NCBI RefSeq assembly: GCF_000027145.1
Contig: NC_013891.1
Span: 1,302,001 to 1,366,000, forward strand
Origin: Listeria seeligeri serovar 1/2b str. SLCC3954
GTDB taxonomy: Bacteria > Bacillota > Bacilli > Lactobacillales > Listeriaceae
Direction: 5' to 3'
Length of the DNA: 64,000 bases
A program made the position numbers and the translations under genes. The stretch's first letter is position 1. Each line of letters starts with the position of its first letter. Positions 8,249-17,469 of this stretch are shown one piece after another. The notes under the pieces are model-generated. The model was not told the origin of the DNA, made no database searches, and saw nothing but the letters and a program-made list of their open reading frames with translations.

Positions 8249-9667
8249 ATGGCAAAACAAGAGATTGGCGTTATAGGAATGGGCGTTATGGGTCGAAACT
8301 TGGCTCTAAATATCGAAAGCCGCGGTCATACAGTATCTATCTTTAACCGCTCCACTGAAAAAACCAAAGCAGTAATGAAAGAAAATGCGGACAAAAAATT
8401 AGTACCAACTTATAGTTTAGAGGAATTTGTTGAATCACTTGAAGTACCTCGCCGTATCCTTATCATGGTAAAAGCTGGCGATGCTACAGATATGATGATT
8501 GAAGCAGTAAAACCTTTCTTAAACGAAGGCGATATTTTAATTGATGGTGGTAATGCTTTCTTTAAAGATACTATTCGTCGCAATAAAGAACTAAGCGAAG
8601 AAGGATTTAACTTCATTGGAACAGGTGTATCCGGTGGGGAAGAAGGCGCGCTAAAAGGACCTTCTATCATGCCAGGTGGACAACGTAAAGCTTATGACTT
8701 AGTTGCACCAATTTTACGAGAAATTGCTGCTGTAGCAGACGGAGAACCTTGTGTGACTTATATCGGTCCAGATGGTGCCGGGCATTACGTTAAAATGGTG
8801 CATAATGGTATCGAATACGGTGATATGCAATTAATCGCGGAAGCTTACACGATTTTAAAAGAAATCGGTGGACTTAACCACGATGAACTAGCTGATGTTT
8901 TTGAAGAATGGAATAACGGTGAACTTGATAGCTACTTAATCGAAATCACTAAAAACATTCTAAAAGTAAAAGACGAAGAAACCGGTAAACCAATTGTCGA
9001 TGTCATTCTAGATAAAGCTGGCCAAAAAGGAACTGGTAAATGGACTAGCCAAAGCGCACTTGACTTAGGAGTACCTCTTTCGTTAATTACTGAATCTGTT
9101 TTTGCCCGTTACATTTCTGCCTTAAAAGAAGAACGTGTTTATGCAAGCACAGTGCTTCATGGTCCGTCTAGCTACCATTTTGAAGGCGATAAGAAAGAAT
9201 TTGTAGAATCTGTTCGCCGTGCGCTTTATTTCAGTAAAATCGCTTCTTATGCACAAGGTTTTGCTCAAATGAGAGCTGCGAGTGACGAATACGATTGGGA
9301 TTTACAATACGGCGAAATTGCGAAAATTTTCCGTGCTGGTTGTATTATTCGCGCTCGATTCTTACAAAAAATTACAGATGCCTATAACCAAGATAAAAAT
9401 CTTAAAAACTTATTACTAGATCCTTATTTTAAGGATATTGCACATAACTACCAAGGCGATCTTCGTACTGTTGTAGCAGAAGCTGTAAAAGCTGGAATTC
9501 CAGTACCAACATTCACTGCAGCAATTAGCTATTATGATAGCTATCGTTCCGAAGTATTATCTGCAAACCTAATTCAAGCACAACGCGACTACTTTGGCGC
9601 ACATACGTATGAAAGAGTCGACAAACCCGGCGTATTCCATACAGAATGGCCACAAGTAGAAGATTGA
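8249..9667 (+). CDS. gnd: 6-phosphogluconate dehydrogenase (decarboxylating)
   Basis: 472 residues, usual length. Oxidative pentose-phosphate pathway enzyme converting 6-phosphogluconate and NADP to ribulose 5-phosphate, CO2 and NADPH. Visible: N-terminal Rossmann [15 protein letters not shown] (about 7-21), [11 protein letters not shown] near 98, [21 protein letters not shown] near 123-143, the catalytic [22 protein letters not shown] near 172-193, and the C-terminal tail that completes the neighbour subunit's active site. Flanked by its own promoter and a strong terminator, so probably monocistronic. Confidence 0.97.
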   Translation: MAKQEIGVIGMGVMGRNLALNIESRGHTVSIFNRSTEKTKAVMKENADKKLVPTYSLEEFVESLEVPRRILIMVKAGDATDMMIEAVKPFLNEGDILIDGGNAFFKDTIRRNKELSEEGFNFIGTGVSGGEEGALKGPSIMPGGQRKAYDLVAPILREIAAVADGEPCVTYIGPDGAGHYVKMVHNGIEYGDMQLIAEAYTILKEIGGLNHDELADVFEEWNNGELDSYLIEITKNILKVKDEETGKPIVDVILDKAGQKGTGKWTSQSALDLGVPLSLITESVFARYISALKEERVYASTVLHGPSSYHFEGDKKEFVESVRRALYFSKIASYAQGFAQMRAASDEYDWDLQYGEIAKIFRAGCIIRARFLQKITDAYNQDKNLKNLLLDPYFKDIAHNYQGDLRTVVAEAVKAGIPVPTFTAAISYYDSYRSEVLSANLIQAQRDYFGAHTYERVDKPGVFHTEWPQVED

Positions 9668-9676
9668 TTTATCGAA

Positions 9677-9711
9677 AAGGCGCTCACTTTGAACAGTGAG
9701 TGCCTTTTTTT
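9677..9711 (+). terminator. Terminator of gnd
   Basis: AAGGC(G)CTCACT, 6-base loop, AGTGAG(T)GCCTT, then seven T. Strong intrinsic terminator. Confidence 0.9.
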
Positions 9712-9785
9712 ATGAGATTTGAATTAGTAAATCATGGTAATGTGCTAAAAAATACAGGAAATATCTATTTATAGGCTGTTATTAG

Positions 9786-9813
9786 TTGTTTTTAAGCCAA
9801 AGTTCGTTACAAT
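9786..9813 (+). promoter_or_regulatory. Probable sigma-A promoter of lisRK
   Basis: TTGTTT at 9786-9791, 16-base spacer, TACAAT at 9808-9813, about 45 bases before lisR. Confidence 0.5.
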
Positions 9814-9859
9814 AGTAATAGGAATAAAGTGTAATGACCGAAAGAGAGGGTTAGGCCAA

Positions 9860-10540
9860 ATGAATAGAATATTAATCGTAGAAGACGAAAAAAATTTAGC
9901 ACGTTTTATCGAGCTAGAATTGCAACACGAAAATTATGAAACTGCGGTCGCAAATGATGGACGCGCTGGGCTTGAACTCGCATTAAATGAAGAATGGGAT
10001 GCTATTTTACTAGATTTAATGTTGCCGCATTTAAACGGTGTAGAAGTTTGTCGCCGTGTTCGTCAAGTAAAACAAACTCCAATTATTATGATCACAGCTC
10101 GTGATTCTGTTATTGACCGTGTATCAGGACTTGATCACGGGGCAGATGATTATATCGTTAAACCATTTGCCATTGAAGAGTTACTTGCGCGCCTTCGCTC
10201 TCTGTTGCGCCGTGTGGAAAATGCGGAACAATCTGCTAAACAAACCACATTGCAATATCGCAATCTGATTGTTGAAAAAGAAAATCGAATTGTGAAACGG
10301 GACGAAGAAATTATTGACCTAACAAAACGCGAATATGAACTTTTGCTTACTCTAATGGAAAATGTCAATATTGTGTTAACACGGGAAGTTTTACTTAATA
10401 AGGTATGGGGTTATGAAACCGAAGTGGAGACGAATGTAGTGGATGTTTATGTTCGTTATTTGCGAAACAAAATTGATCATCCTGACGAAGAAAGTTATAT
10501 TCAAACCGTTCGTGGGACAGGGTATGTGATGCGTACATGA
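9860..10540 (+). CDS. lisR: Response regulator LisR
   Basis: 226 residues, OmpR/PhoB type. Receiver domain 1-120 with acidic pocket Glu8/Asp9 and phospho-acceptor Asp52 in LLDLMLPHLNG, conserved Lys in DDYIVKPF; winged-helix DNA-binding domain from about 130 to 226 (LTKREYELLLTL...TVRGTGYVM). It overlaps lisK by four bases (ATGA), so the pair is translationally coupled. In L. monocytogenes LisRK responds to cell-envelope, acid, ethanol and beta-lactam stress and affects virulence (established knowledge). Confidence 0.95.
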   Translation: MNRILIVEDEKNLARFIELELQHENYETAVANDGRAGLELALNEEWDAILLDLMLPHLNGVEVCRRVRQVKQTPIIMITARDSVIDRVSGLDHGADDYIVKPFAIEELLARLRSLLRRVENAEQSAKQTTLQYRNLIVEKENRIVKRDEEIIDLTKREYELLLTLMENVNIVLTREVLLNKVWGYETEVETNVVDVYVRYLRNKIDHPDEESYIQTVRGTGYVMRT

Positions 10541-11988
10541 CGACTAGCCCATTTTCCTTAAAAAGTCGTTCTTTGAAATTCAAATGGACTTTTGGAGCTA
10601 GCGCAGCCATTTTTCTAACTTTTTTCTTGTTTTCCTATGCGATTTACCAAGGGATTGGGCAAATGCTGTTAAATGAAGAAGAACCAGAAGTAAAAGAACT
10701 GCTTCTAGCCACCACAAGTACTTTGACAAATCAAGACTTAACTGATAATGACGAAATAAAATACCTCTTTAATAATGACAAAACCGTCAACCGGAAATTA
10801 CAAGATCAAGTAATTAATTTATACGATAAAGATGGTCATTTTATCAATAAGTATTATTTTTCTAGAAATCAAGATATAACGAGTATTGATTTTTCGCAGT
10901 ATTTTGTGAGTGGGACCGATAAGTTTATTATGAATAAGCCAACGATTGATGGGCAAAAAATGATGACAGCCCAAATGCCGATAGTTGCAGATGACAATAC
11001 TACTGTCATTGGCTATGCACAAGTAGTTAATCCGCTCACTTCTTACAATCGAATGATGGATCGTTTATTAGTAACAATGGTTCTGCTTGGTGCAGTTGCG
11101 CTGTTTATTAGTGGAATGCTTGGTTATTTACTAGCACAAAATTTTTTAAATCCACTGACTAAATTAGCACGCTCAATGAATGATATTCGCAAAAATGGAT
11201 TTCAAAAACGAATTGAAACAAAAACCAATTCGCGCGATGAAATTGGTGAATTAACAGTTGTCTTTAATGATATGATGACGCGCATAGAAACCAGTTTTGA
11301 ACAGCAGAAGCAATTTGTGGAAGATGCTTCTCATGAGCTACGGACGCCGGTTCAAATTATGGAGGGGCATCTCAAACTACTAACTCGTTGGGGAAAAGAT
11401 GATCCAGAAGTTTTGGATGAGTCTTTAAATGCTTCGTTAACCGAACTAGAGCGAATGAAAAAGTTAGTACAGGAAATGCTTGATTTATCCAGAGCAGAAC
11501 AAATTTCGCAAACAAAAGAACTACAAATTACGGATGTGAATGCAGTAGTAGAGCAAGTGAGACGTAATTTTGAAGTTATGTATGAAAACTTTACTTTTAA
11601 ATTAACAGAAGATGACACAGATTTACGAGCGCTTATCCAGCATAATCATTTGGAACAAATTTTAATTATTATTATGGATAATGCAGTGAAATATTCTGGG
11701 AATGGCACCGAAGTAGATATGCATGTCTACAAAGAACAAAAGCAAATCCATATTGATGTTCGTGATTACGGCGAAGGTATCTCTCAAGAAGAAATTGATA
11801 AAATCTTTAATCGTTTTTACCGGGTAGATAAAGCTAGGAGCCGTGAGAAGGGCGGAAATGGTTTAGGACTTGCAATTGCTAAACAATTAGTTGAAGGTTA
11901 TCTTGGTACAATTAGCGCAGTTAGTGAGCCTGATAAAGGAACTACCATCAAAATTACACTTCCTTTTATTGAACCAAAATCAAAATAA
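10537..11988 (+). CDS. lisK: Sensor histidine kinase LisK
   Basis: 483 residues. Order: first membrane helix (about 17-37), extracellular sensor loop of about 130 residues, second helix (about 170-192), HAMP linker (about 195-250), HisKA with the phosphorylated His in DASHELRTPVQIM (about 265-277), and HATPase (NAVKYSGNG, DYGEGI, GGNGLGLAIAKQL). Partner of LisR; the start ATG overlaps the lisR stop. Ends at a strong bidirectional terminator. Confidence 0.95.
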   Translation: MTTSPFSLKSRSLKFKWTFGASAAIFLTFFLFSYAIYQGIGQMLLNEEEPEVKELLLATTSTLTNQDLTDNDEIKYLFNNDKTVNRKLQDQVINLYDKDGHFINKYYFSRNQDITSIDFSQYFVSGTDKFIMNKPTIDGQKMMTAQMPIVADDNTTVIGYAQVVNPLTSYNRMMDRLLVTMVLLGAVALFISGMLGYLLAQNFLNPLTKLARSMNDIRKNGFQKRIETKTNSRDEIGELTVVFNDMMTRIETSFEQQKQFVEDASHELRTPVQIMEGHLKLLTRWGKDDPEVLDESLNASLTELERMKKLVQEMLDLSRAEQISQTKELQITDVNAVVEQVRRNFEVMYENFTFKLTEDDTDLRALIQHNHLEQILIIIMDNAVKYSGNGTEVDMHVYKEQKQIHIDVRDYGEGISQEEIDKIFNRFYRVDKARSREKGGNGLGLAIAKQLVEGYLGTISAVSEPDKGTTIKITLPFIEPKSK

Positions 11989-11990
11989 CT

Positions 11991-12030
11991 AAAAAAAGCG
12001 TCTCCTGAAATTTTTCAGGAGACGCTTTTA
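11991..12030. terminator. Bidirectional terminator lisK / yidC
   Basis: AAAGCGTCTCCTGAAA / TTTCAGGAGACGCTTT perfect stem with A-run on one side and T-run on the other; serves both convergent transcripts. Confidence 0.92.
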
Positions 12031-12035
12031 AACGA

Positions 12036-12863
12036 TTATTTTTCTTTGTTTTGTTCTTCTACAATTTGTTCAAACTCTTTTTCTTCTTGTTCCATTATTT
12101 TAACTTCTGGGTGCTTGTTCATATATAGTTTTTTCGTTAATAATGTTTGACCTGCTAAGAAGAGACCACCGACAGCCCAGTATAGAGCTAGTGCAGACGG
12201 GGCAGTGAATGATACAAATAAAATCATAATTGGTGACATTAAACCGATAATTTTCATTTGTTTCTTTTGTTCTGGTGAATAGCCAATCATGGAAACAAAA
12301 TATTGAGCTAAATAGACAAGTCCAGCAATAACTGCTAAAACCATATCTGGAGAGCCAAGGTTAAACCATAAGAAAGAATGGCTTGCGATTTCTGATGAAC
12401 CACGAATCGCGTAATAGAAAGCCATTAAGATAGGCATTTGAATAAGTAATGGTAAACAACCCATTTGCATCGGGTTAATATTATACTTAGAATAAACAGT
12501 CATCATTTCTTTTTGGATTGTTGCTTGCTCTTCTTTGGAAGTTGCACGTTTTAGGCGAGCTTGGATTTCGTCAATTTCTGGTTTCGCCACAGCCATTTTT
12601 GATTGCATACCCATTTGTGCTTTGGCTGTACGCATGTTGAGCGGCATAATTAAAGCACGGATGATTAATGTGGTAATAATAATCGCGACACCGTAGTTAT
12701 CACCGACAAACGATGCAACAAACATAATAAAGCTAGTAAATGGTTGAATTAAATAAGTGCTAAAAAACCCATCTGTATTTTGTGAAGGGTCCATACTACA
12801 ACCAGTAAGAAGTAGTAGTGCACCAAGTAATACGCTAATTAAAATAATATTTTTCTTTTTCAA
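12036..12863 (-). CDS. Membrane insertase YidC/OxaA (second copy type)
   Basis: 275 residues. Sec-associated insertase of the YidC/Oxa1/Alb3 family in Gram-positive form: lipoprotein signal peptide with lipobox LLTGC (Cys22), then five membrane segments including [28 protein letters not shown] and the conserved [23 protein letters not shown] region, and a basic/acidic cytosolic tail rich in Glu/Lys. The start is TTG at 12863, 11 bases after AGGAGG; an ATG nearer the site runs into a stop. The gene lies 36 bases behind a small membrane-protein gene. Listeria normally has two YidC homologues; which one this is was judged from context only. Confidence 0.93.
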   Translation of the reverse strand: MKKKNIILISVLLGALLLLTGCSMDPSQNTDGFFSTYLIQPFTSFIMFVASFVGDNYGVAIIITTLIIRALIMPLNMRTAKAQMGMQSKMAVAKPEIDEIQARLKRATSKEEQATIQKEMMTVYSKYNINPMQMGCLPLLIQMPILMAFYYAIRGSSEIASHSFLWFNLGSPDMVLAVIAGLVYLAQYFVSMIGYSPEQKKQMKIIGLMSPIMILFVSFTAPSALALYWAVGGLFLAGQTLLTKKLYMNKHPEVKIMEQEEKEFEQIVEEQNKEK

Positions 12864-12899
12864 TGTTTCATTTTCCTCCTAAATGGTAAAATAATAAGC

Positions 12900-13190
12900 T
12901 TATACGTTGGAAAATGAAAAACTGTCTTCTTCATCGGTAATAGCGCTACATTTCATCGTTACTGCCAGCCAATTAATAATAAAATTGGGAGAAGCTCGGT
13001 AAAAATAAGCTTTTAAGGATAGCTTACTTTGCTTTAAACAGATAGCGTCAGCGGGTAATACCATTTTCGGTTTTAGTAATGTAATCGCCGACCAATAACT
13101 AAAGATCGTAAGCATTAATAAAAACGTTACCGTAAGTGAAATGAATTCTGGTTCAAGCAAAATTTGCAAAATGGAAATCATGCCACGCAT
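12900..13190 (-). CDS. Small membrane protein of unknown function upstream of yidC
   Basis: 96 residues, not recognised. One clear hydrophobic stretch near residues 14-36 (ISLTVTFLLMLTIFSYW), then a basic middle part and an acidic/serine end (TDEEDSFSFSNV). A ribosome site AAAGGAG lies 3-5 bases before ATG 13190; a second in-frame ATG at 13181 is also possible. It sits 36 bases before the yidC gene on the same strand, so the two are probably co-transcribed; a role in membrane-protein insertion is only a guess from context. Confidence 0.55.
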   Translation of the reverse strand: MRGMISILQILLEPEFISLTVTFLLMLTIFSYWSAITLLKPKMVLPADAICLKQSKLSLKAYFYRASPNFIINWLAVTMKCSAITDEEDSFSFSNV

Positions 13191-13266
13191 TCGCTCCTTT
13201 CAATGTTTAAGTACTCATTAACTATAATGCAAAAAGAACTTAAGTACAACCACTATTTTTGAAATA

Positions 13267-13548
13267 TTAATAAATGATATCAAACGTTTTTCGTTCTTCC
13301 ACGGGAGCGCCTTTATAAATATAAACATGCTCAATTCGGCAACCAGGTGAAGGGCCTTTTTTTATGGCATCAATAAATCTAGCTAGGTTGTCTTCTTCGG
13401 CAATTGCATGGATTTCAACTGACCCATCATCTAAGTTTTTTACCGTTCCGCTAATATCATACTTATAAGCGACATGTTTAGTAGTGTAACGAAAACCAAC
13501 TCCTTGTACAAATCCAGTAACTCTTAAAATCGCTGTATCCCTGGCCAT
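13267..13548 (-). CDS. Acylphosphatase
   Basis: 93 residues, usual length. Small alpha/beta enzyme that hydrolyses acyl phosphates such as acetyl phosphate. The signature [12 protein letters not shown] (about 11-22) contains the catalytic Arg, and the catalytic Asn is in [16 protein letters not shown] near 33-48. Starts at ATG 13548; a purine-rich AGAAGGGG lies rather far (13 bases) upstream. Single-gene unit. Confidence 0.92.
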   Translation of the reverse strand: MARDTAILRVTGFVQGVGFRYTTKHVAYKYDISGTVKNLDDGSVEIHAIAEEDNLARFIDAIKKGPSPGCRIEHVYIYKGAPVEERKTFDIIY

Positions 13549-13688
13549 TTTGAAACCAACCCCTTCTATTTTTCCTTATTACTAGTGTATCTTTTTTTGA
13601 CACTACTTTCAAAAATTTGCATTCCGGTATTTCGTGTATGCTTATGCTATAATAATAGTATTCTAAATTAGCGTTGGGAGTTTTTGTT

Positions 13689-14036
13689 ATGGCAAAGTGG
13701 AATGTCTATCTAACCAAAGGAGAATATGAGCCTTGGTGGTTTTTTGAAGATTGGGAAACATCTATTCAAACTGATTTTTCATTTTCAGAAAAAGAACAAG
13801 CATTAGCAAAGTATCAGGAATTAGCTGGAGAACTATTACGTAATTACCCTAAACATCAGACTAAAAAAGACTGTTTACTTGCTGCTTGGAATGAAGAAGA
13901 AGTGGAATATTGTGAGGATTGTGAAGATGATATCCAAACATTTCATGGCCTTATTTTGTTTTTAGACGGGGAAGTTTATAAACCATCTCCCGAAGAAAAG
14001 GAAACAATTTTTAAATCAGTACTGACATTTGCTTGA
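13689..14036 (+). CDS. DUF1033-family cytosolic protein
   Basis: 115 residues counted from ATG 13689, which has GGGAG eight bases upstream; a TTG at 13674 would add five residues but lies inside that site. The product starts MAKWNVYLTKGEYEPWWFFEDW, typical of the DUF1033 family of Firmicutes, whose function is unknown to me. Acidic, with a Cys cluster EYCEDCEDD near residue 78-86. The sequence TATAAT at 13650-13655 is a probable -10 box. It ends 46 bases before fni. Confidence 0.75.
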   Translation: MAKWNVYLTKGEYEPWWFFEDWETSIQTDFSFSEKEQALAKYQELAGELLRNYPKHQTKKDCLLAAWNEEEVEYCEDCEDDIQTFHGLILFLDGEVYKPSPEEKETIFKSVLTFA

Positions 14037-14082
14037 GAAAATTTCTCTTGTTTATAAAGATACTATTTGTGGAGGATTAAAG

Positions 14083-15159
14083 ATGCAGAAGAACGATGAC
14101 TTATTAAGAGAACGGCGGAAAGATGAGCATGTTGCGCTTGGAGTGAAGCAAAATGAGCAACTAGGAAAGTCTAGTCTAGATGACATTCAGCTTATCGGAA
14201 CGTCTATCCCGCGCTATAATGTCCGTGATATTGATTTGACTACTACGATTTTCGGTACAAATGTAGCATTTCCTTTTTACATTAATGCGATGACTGGTGG
14301 AAGTCGCCATACAAAAAAGATTAATGCAGAGCTCGCTGAAATTGCAAAAGAAGTAGGGGTCCCGATGGCTGTAGGTTCGCAGTCAGCTGCTTTAAAAAAT
14401 AATTCGCTTATTGATACATATCAAGTCGTTAGACACATCAATCCGAGTGGGGTGATTCTCGCTAACGTAAGCCCGGAAGTAGAGTTGAAAGATGGGTTAC
14501 GTGCGGTAGAAATGCTACAAGCGAATGCAATCCAAATCCATATTAACCCTGCACAAGAATTAGTCATGCAAGAAGGTGACCGTGCTTTTAGCCATTGGTT
14601 AACAAGAATTGAGGAATATGTGAAGCATTCCCCAGTTCCAGTTGTTGTCAAAGAGGTTGGCTTTGGAATGACCCGTGAGACCGTAACTACACTTGCTAAT
14701 ATTGGTGTTCAAACAGTTGATTTAGCAGGGAAGGGCGGCACTAATTTTGCTCAAATTGAAAATGATCGTCGCCGTGATCAAGCGTATGACTTTTTACTTG
14801 ATTGGGGGCTTTCCACTGGTCAAGCACTATTAGATATGCAACATCCAGCTGCGCCAAAAATTGCTTTTCTTTCATCTGGAGGAATTAGAACGCCTCTAGA
14901 TATCGTGAAATCATTAGCCCTTGGAGCAGAAAGCGTTGGAATGGCAGGTCAAGTGATTTACGCGCTAAAAAAAGATGGCGTCGAAAAAACAATTGCCAAA
15001 TTTGAGCTTTGGAAAGAACAGCTACGTGGTTTATTTGTCCTACTTGATGCGAAAAATATTGCTGAACTTAAAGAAACTTCTTTAGTTGTAAACGGTGAAT
15101 TAGCTAATTGGGGAAATTTACGTGGGATTGATTTAAAGCACCTTGCTAATCGAAAATAA
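14083..15159 (+). CDS. fni: Isopentenyl-diphosphate isomerase type 2 (FMN dependent)
   Basis: 358 residues from ATG 14083, which has GGAGG eight bases upstream; an earlier TTG overlapping the previous gene has no ribosome site. Type 2 IDI is an FMN/NADPH flavoprotein interconverting IPP and DMAPP, the last step of the mevalonate route. Visible: N-terminal RRKDEHV, MTGGSR near 78-83, MAVGSQSAAL near 103, GFGMTRE near 190, DLAGKGGTNFAQIEN near 210 and SSGGIRTPLDIVKSLALGAE near 265-285. Thiolase and HMG-CoA synthase of the same pathway lie about 44 kb away in this window. Confidence 0.95.
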   Translation: MQKNDDLLRERRKDEHVALGVKQNEQLGKSSLDDIQLIGTSIPRYNVRDIDLTTTIFGTNVAFPFYINAMTGGSRHTKKINAELAEIAKEVGVPMAVGSQSAALKNNSLIDTYQVVRHINPSGVILANVSPEVELKDGLRAVEMLQANAIQIHINPAQELVMQEGDRAFSHWLTRIEEYVKHSPVPVVVKEVGFGMTRETVTTLANIGVQTVDLAGKGGTNFAQIENDRRRDQAYDFLLDWGLSTGQALLDMQHPAAPKIAFLSSGGIRTPLDIVKSLALGAESVGMAGQVIYALKKDGVEKTIAKFELWKEQLRGLFVLLDAKNIAELKETSLVVNGELANWGNLRGIDLKHLANRK

Positions 15160-15195
15160 AAACCAGCTGCTATAATTAGCAAAGCTGGTTTTTGC
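15159..15195. terminator. Bidirectional terminator fni / trhO
   Basis: AAACCAGC, 16-base loop, GCTGGTTT with A-run before and T-run after, between convergent genes. Confidence 0.8.
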
Positions 15196-16143
15196 TTATT
15201 GTACAGTTTCATTTAAAGCTTCAAGACGTTCTGTGAAACTTTCTTCGGATAAATTTTTAGTGTAAAGATTTGCTGGGTGAACGCGGCAATCATGCGAACA
15301 ACTGCGCAAATATTTTTCTTCATTTTCAACAGAAGCCAGAATTTGTTTATTGCAATATGGATTGGCACAATTGATGTAACGTTCACACGGTGTACCATCA
15401 AAATAATCTTTACCGACTATAGTTGGGTTTACTTGATTAATCGGAACCACAATTCGCTCATCAAAAACGTACATTTGTCCATCCCAGAGTTCCCCTTGCG
15501 TTTCTTCATTTTTTCCATAAGTAGCAATACCGCCATGAAGTTGACTTACATCATCAAATCCAGCAGTTTTTAGCCAACCAGAGAATTTTTCACAACGAAT
15601 TCCACCAGTACAGTAAGTAACAATTTTTTTATCTGCTAGTTGCTCACGATTATTTTCAATCCAGCCTGGTAATTCACGGAAATTTTGGATGTCTGGACGA
15701 ACTGCCCCACGGAAATGCCCGATATCAAATTCATAGTCATTTCTAGCATCTAAAATAACTGTATCTTCGTCTAAAAGAGCTTCGCGAAATTCAGCAGGTT
15801 CTAAATAAGTACCAGTGACTTCGAGTGGATTGACATCATTTTCTAAACTCAAACTAACAATTTCAGTACGTGGGCGCACATGCATCTTTTTAAACACATG
15901 GGAATCCGCGATATCAATTTTAAATACCATGTCATGGAAACGTTCATCATTTGCCATATAAGTCATATAATTATTTGTTGCTTCCACAGTTCCCGAAACA
16001 GTGCCATTAATCCCCTCAGTAGCCACAAGTATTCGGCCTTTCAATTCCATTTCTTTGCAAGCAGCTAAATGCTCTTTTGCAAAAGTTTCTGGATCATCAA
16101 TCGTTGTGTATTTGTAATATAACAACACTTGATAGTCACTCAT
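15196..16143 (-). CDS. trhO: Rhodanese-like tRNA uridine(34) hydroxylase TrhO (YceA family)
   Basis: 315 residues from ATG 16143, which has AAGGGTG upstream; longer starts lack such a site. Domain order: N-terminal acylphosphatase-like/UPF0176 domain ([17 protein letters not shown]), rhodanese domain with the active cysteine in [15 protein letters not shown] near residues 175-190, and a C-terminal cysteine-rich part ([22 protein letters not shown]) that may bind metal. TrhO proteins make 5-hydroxyuridine at the wobble position of tRNA (established for E. coli). Confidence 0.9.
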   Translation of the reverse strand: MSDYQVLLYYKYTTIDDPETFAKEHLAACKEMELKGRILVATEGINGTVSGTVEATNNYMTYMANDERFHDMVFKIDIADSHVFKKMHVRPRTEIVSLSLENDVNPLEVTGTYLEPAEFREALLDEDTVILDARNDYEFDIGHFRGAVRPDIQNFRELPGWIENNREQLADKKIVTYCTGGIRCEKFSGWLKTAGFDDVSQLHGGIATYGKNEETQGELWDGQMYVFDERIVVPINQVNPTIVGKDYFDGTPCERYINCANPYCNKQILASVENEEKYLRSCSHDCRVHPANLYTKNLSEESFTERLEALNETVQ

Positions 16144-16208
16144 AATCTTATCACCCTTCAAAATGTATTTCATGTGTGAGAGTATTCTCCACAAGTTTGC
16201 GCATTAAT

Positions 16209-16238
16209 ACTATACTATAGCAAGATACAGCCTGGCAA
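16209..16238 (-). promoter_or_regulatory. Probable sigma-A promoter of trhO
   Basis: Minus strand TTGCCA (16233-16238), 18-base spacer, TATAGT (16209-16214). A second overlapping TATAGT lies at 16214-16219. Confidence 0.45.
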
Positions 16239-16395
16239 GTAGACGAACTGTAAAATAAATGCTTCTTATTATTAACTATATGTACAAGTACAAAACAGCT
16301 ATGGTATACTTATTAAATATGAAGAGAAAATTTTGTTAATGGAAACAAGTATCGTTTTCATTGTCTAAAAATAAAGAATGAAGTAAGGATTGGGC

Positions 16396-17322
16396 GTGAG
16401 CTATGTGCAAATAAATGAAACGTTTATGGAGGAACTAGCTTTAAAGAAAGTAAAACAAGAACGAAGAAAAAGATTGAAATGGTTTGTTTATAAATTTCTG
16501 ATGATTACGTTTGGGGCAATTTTAATGGGAGTTGGACTCGAACTTTTCCTTGTAAACAACCGAATTCTAGATGGTGGAGTTGTTGGTATTTCTATTATTA
16601 TTTCCCAACTAACGCCACTTCCACTAGGGGTTCTAACTTTTGTACTTAATATCCCTTTTTTCATTATCGGTTACCGAAAAATCGGTAAAGTATTTGCGCT
16701 ATTTACTTTGTATGGTATTGCGGTGATGTCGATTGTGACGCTTGTTTTACATGATATGCACCCAGTGACAGACGATTTACTACTTGCAACTGTATTTGGT
16801 GGAATGACACTGGGGCTTGGAGTAGGTCTTGTTATTCGTAATGGTGGCGCGCTTGATGGAACAGAAATTATTTCCATTATCATTAATGGGAGAACACCTT
16901 TTTCAACCGGACAAATTATTATGTTTATCAATATTGTTATTTTTATCGTCGCAGGACTAGTTTTCAACTGGGACCGGGCGATGTATTCCCTCATTACGTA
17001 TTTTTTAGCATATAAAGTGATTGATATTGTAATTCAAGGCGTAGATGAATCGAAAAGTGCTTTTATTATCAGTCGTTACTATGAAGAAATTGGCGCAGAA
17101 ATTATGGAACAGCTTGGAAAAGGTGTGACTTATTTAGATGCGACTGGAGGATATTCTGGTGATGTAAGGAAAGTAGTTTTCGTTATCGTCTCAAGATTTG
17201 AAGAAGTTAAAGTGAAGGCGATTTTGGATGAGATAGATCCAGAAGCTTTCTTAGCCGTCGGAGGTAGCATGTCAGAAGTTCGCGGTGGCAAGCTAATGAA
17301 TACCAAAACACCACACCTATAA
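16396..17322 (+). CDS. YitT-family membrane protein (DUF161/DUF2179)
   Basis: 308 residues from GTG 16396, seven bases after AAGG; a TTG at 16390 lies too close to that site. N-terminal basic stretch, then five or six membrane helices (FLMITFGAILMGVGLELFLV, LTFVLNIPFFIIGY, TLYGIAVMSIVTLVL, MTLGLGVGLVIRNGG, IIMFINIVIFIVAGLVF) with the family's GGALDGTEI motif. A cytosolic DUF2179 domain follows from about residue 215 (ATGGYSGDVRKVVFVIVSRFE). Function unknown. Ends in a good terminator. Confidence 0.85.
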   Translation: MSYVQINETFMEELALKKVKQERRKRLKWFVYKFLMITFGAILMGVGLELFLVNNRILDGGVVGISIIISQLTPLPLGVLTFVLNIPFFIIGYRKIGKVFALFTLYGIAVMSIVTLVLHDMHPVTDDLLLATVFGGMTLGLGVGLVIRNGGALDGTEIISIIINGRTPFSTGQIIMFINIVIFIVAGLVFNWDRAMYSLITYFLAYKVIDIVIQGVDESKSAFIISRYYEEIGAEIMEQLGKGVTYLDATGGYSGDVRKVVFVIVSRFEEVKVKAILDEIDPEAFLAVGGSMSEVRGGKLMNTKTPHL

Positions 17323-17328
17323 CAAAAA

Positions 17329-17367
17329 GAAACCATATGTCTCTTCATTTGAGATATGTGGTTTTTT
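17329..17367 (+). terminator. Terminator of yitT-like gene
   Basis: AACCATATGTCTC / GAGATATGTGGTT stem (one G-U) followed by six T. Confidence 0.85.
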
Positions 17368-17469
17368 CAAAAGGAAACATTTGTTTGGATAATAGGGCTT
17401 TAGTATGAACTACGAAACGGTGAGATATGCTATAATGGAACAAGCAAAAAAGGAATAGGTGGGACTTAA

